A stretch of DNA of 64,000 bases from Vesta saturnalis. Its lineage: Eukaryota; Arthropoda; Insecta; Coleoptera; Lampyridae. The notes beneath the pieces were generated by a model, which saw only the letters and a program-made list of their open reading frames with translations, made no database searches and had not been told where the DNA came from. The stretch is taken from the NCBI GenBank assembly GCA_036346205.1, contig JARFJB010001278.1, forward strand, positions 3,540,001 to 3,604,000, in the 5' to 3' direction. Positions 61,890 through 64,000 of the stretch are shown here, one piece after another. Each line of letters starts with the position of its first letter. Position 1 is the stretch's first letter. The position numbers and the translations under genes are program-made.

Positions 61890-64000
61890 TGAATTTACTT
61901 CCGTGAATGAGGTGTTGAAATTATGTAGACGTTGAATCACTGCAGCAAGAATTTTCAAATTTACCTTTAAAAAATTTTAATGTGTCGTCTAAAAATAATT
62001 CTTTTGAAATTGTAAATAAAGGAAATCCCTACCGCAACTTCAAAATAATAATCCATTTAAAGTAAAACTGAACGTAAATTTTAATAATAAATATAGATAT
62101 TTCTGTGCCAACAAAAAATTCAAAACCTTGTCCACCGTCAAATATAATAATTGAAAACCGTCCTCAAAATTATAACACTACTTATCTACCTCCAAATAGT
62201 TTAGCTCAAGATAACGGAATAAAGTGTTGAAGATACAACCAATTTGGTCATCTACGATCACATTACTGTAATAAACCCGTTTTATTTTGCTCACGGGAAA
62301 CTAGGTATCATGTCAAGAAATTGTCCCTGTTTGAATTCAAAAAACGGCTTTACGAAGTTACAAGAAAAAGGGATGAAACTTAAAATTAATTCAAAAACTA
62401 AACAACAAACCCCCTTTGATATCCATCCGTTTATAAATGTCGAGTTGGAAAATAAGAATTTTATTGCATTAGTTGACACCGGTTGAACAATTATATTCAT
62501 AAGCGATACAGTAGCTAATATGTTATCCCAAGGTGCACAATTACCAAAATTTGTAAAGGCTACCGGAATAAATAGCGAAATCGTAGAAATTAGGCAAGCT
62601 TTTTACACCGAATTTAAGATGTTAGATACCAAAGTTCGTCATCTAGCTCATCATGTTCCAACTTATTATTAGGAATGGATATTTTATCCAAATTTAATTT
62701 GCACTTCAATATGAAGTCAGGAAACTGGTTTTAGAAAATAAAATTGTACCTAGAGTGGAACGTGAAACCACATCAGCTTCTTTTAAACAGTGCTCTACTT
62801 TAAGCTCGTTAACTGAAACCGAACTTACCAAATTAAATTCATTTTTAGAGACCGAATTAGTCCAATTCTAAACAATACAAGTCACTACCAATTTAATTGA
62901 ACATGAAATCCGCTTAACGATTCACACACCGATAAAACAAAGATACCGACCATTAAACCCAGAAATGCAAAGTTTAGTGAACGCTGAAATACATCGTATG
63001 CTAGCAGAAGGTATTGTTGAATAGTCAGAGATAGTCTCCTGTTGTTTTAATAAAGAAAAGAGACGGAAAGCCGAGTTTTTGTTTTGATTTCAGAAAAATC
63101 AATGAAATTTCTATTAAAGATACGTACCCTCTTCCGTTGATAAACCATATCCTAGACAAGTTACGTCGAGCGATGTACATATCTAGTACCGATTTAAAAG
63201 ATGGATACTGGCAAATACTTCAACCGAACGGTCAAAAGCAATTACTGCTTTTACCGTACTAACAAGGGGACTATTTCATTTCATAGTTATGCCTTTCGGT
63301 TTACACTCTGCCCTTGCTACTTTTCAACGATTGCTAGATCGTATAATCGGGCCTGATCTCGATCCACATGCATTCGCATACCTAGACGATATGATCATTC
63401 TAGGAGAAACTTTCTTTGAACATTGAAATAATTTTATTTCATACCAATACATTATAACCAAATAAACCCTTAGTTACCGTAACTGTAAACATGTTCATAA
63501 CTCCCTAGGGAGTTATAGTAGGGAATTAATGTATTTTGACAAATATTTGCAAGTTTGTCAGTTGATATATCCATGGAAACAATGCCTACTTAATTTTTAA
63601 ACGTTCGTTTAATTTTAATAACCAACAAAATTTCGTTTTCATATTTCATTTATAATGAAATATGAAATAAAATTATTTATCTATCACGTGAGTTATGTAT
63701 AACTCCCTTGATGTATAAATAACTATAAGAGAAGTTTTCTGCCGTTTGCGACTAACAAATTTAAAAGTTAACGCCGCAAAGTGCGAGTTCTGCCGCAATT
63801 CTATAAAATATTTAGGACATGTAGTTAGTAATGGGGGAATACAAACCGACCCCGATAAAATTGCTACTATACAGCAAATGGCACGATCGCACAATATAAA
63901 AACACTGCGACAGTACTTATGTGTCTATTAGTGGTTTCGACGTTTTGTCGAAAATGTTTCAAAAATAGTAGTACCATTAACAAAATGATTATATAAAAAT
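61890..64000 (+). mobile_element. Gypsy-type LTR retrotransposon remnant
   Basis: Plus-strand order gag zinc-knuckle, protease, reverse transcriptase is that of a Gypsy (Ty3) element. The 5' LTR is not recognised and the 3' part lies beyond the window. A foldback insert of about 300 bp splits the RT (63428-63727). Confidence 0.82.
61890..64000 (+). pseudogene. Gypsy gag-pol, multiply disrupted and incomplete
   Basis: Gag C-terminus with a zinc knuckle YNQFGHLRSHYCNKP (about 62230-62280; the first Cys is followed by a stop). The aspartic protease has active-site motif ALVDTG (62470-62485), directly followed by TGA. RT blocks: RYRPLNPEMQSLVNAEIHRM, GLFHFIVMPFGLHSALATFQ (about 63270-63330) and FAYLDDMIILGE (YLDD active site, about 63375-63410). 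Beyond the insert are VNAAKCEFC, IKYLGHVVSNGGIQTDPDKI and FRRFVENVSKI. At least eight stops and several shifts are visible. It runs off the right edge before RNase H and integrase. Confidence 0.82.
63428..63727. repeat. Palindromic insert in the Gypsy RT
   Basis: Starts near AATAATTTTATTTCATA, whose complement occurs at 63661-63680. It contains a perfect palindrome ATAACTCCCTAGGGAGTTAT (about 63499-63518) and TTTCATTTATAATGAAA. The right part matches 59930-60050. It separates the YLDD block from the next RT block. Confidence 0.65.

Overview
This is an AT-rich, repeat-dominated piece of an arthropod genome, most likely an insect. The evidence is compact 44-60 nt introns in the host genes, a nuclear copy of the mitochondrial cytb-trnS2 junction in the ancestral insect order, TTAGG-like tracts, and a transposon set typical of insects (piggyBac, hAT-like, pogo, mariner-like, Penelope-like, non-LTR, Gypsy). 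The species cannot be determined from the sequence alone.

Four host genes are recognisable. INCENP (12958-14987, minus; 5' exons only, the C-terminal Aurora-binding exon is not visible in the window). RUSF1, the DUF647/RUS family (30857-32708, plus; seven exons, complete). RWDD4 (41982-42717, minus; four exons, complete). GINS2/PSF2 (42942-43639, minus; three exons, complete). RWDD4 and GINS2 lie head-to-tail about 225 bp apart. The genes act in chromosome segregation (INCENP) and replication initiation (GINS2); RUSF1 and RWDD4 are conserved but poorly characterised. No functional link between them is implied by the layout.

Layout. 1-12.1 kb holds three DNA transposons in a row, each with visible ends: piggyBac-like (95-3043, TTAA target), hAT-like (3397-6693, 8-bp target duplication) and a long-TIR element with a decayed transposase (7691-12137). 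All three may lie in the last intron of INCENP. 15.3-20.3 kb is a nest of TIR elements with pogo-like and Tc1-like transposase remains. 20.4-24.7 kb holds TA microsatellites, a minisatellite, a Mutator-like fragment, a Penelope-like element and the mitochondrial insert. 24.7-29.7 kb holds a mariner-like foldback and a 2.7-kb element with 0.65-kb TIRs. After RUSF1 come a pogo element (33.4-35.5 kb) sitting inside a TA microsatellite, a second Penelope-like element with a self-derived inverted insertion, and several MITEs. 43.7-52.3 kb is mostly non-coding: a foldback repeat with a tRNA-like core, a 220-265 bp tandem array, a P-superfamily-like element with a THAP exon, and low-complexity DNA. 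54.8-56.8 kb is a 5'-truncated non-LTR retrotransposon; 61.9 kb to the end is a decayed Gypsy element that continues beyond the window.

The most unusual signal is a dispersed element built around a tRNA-like cloverleaf, usually arranged as inverted halves. At least three copies carry their own 11-15 bp target-site duplications, and one has paralogous empty sites elsewhere in the same window. Also notable are three GC-tipped hairpins of 89-99 nt, nested TACAGGGTG-type termini, and TA-targeting transposons lodged in TA microsatellites.
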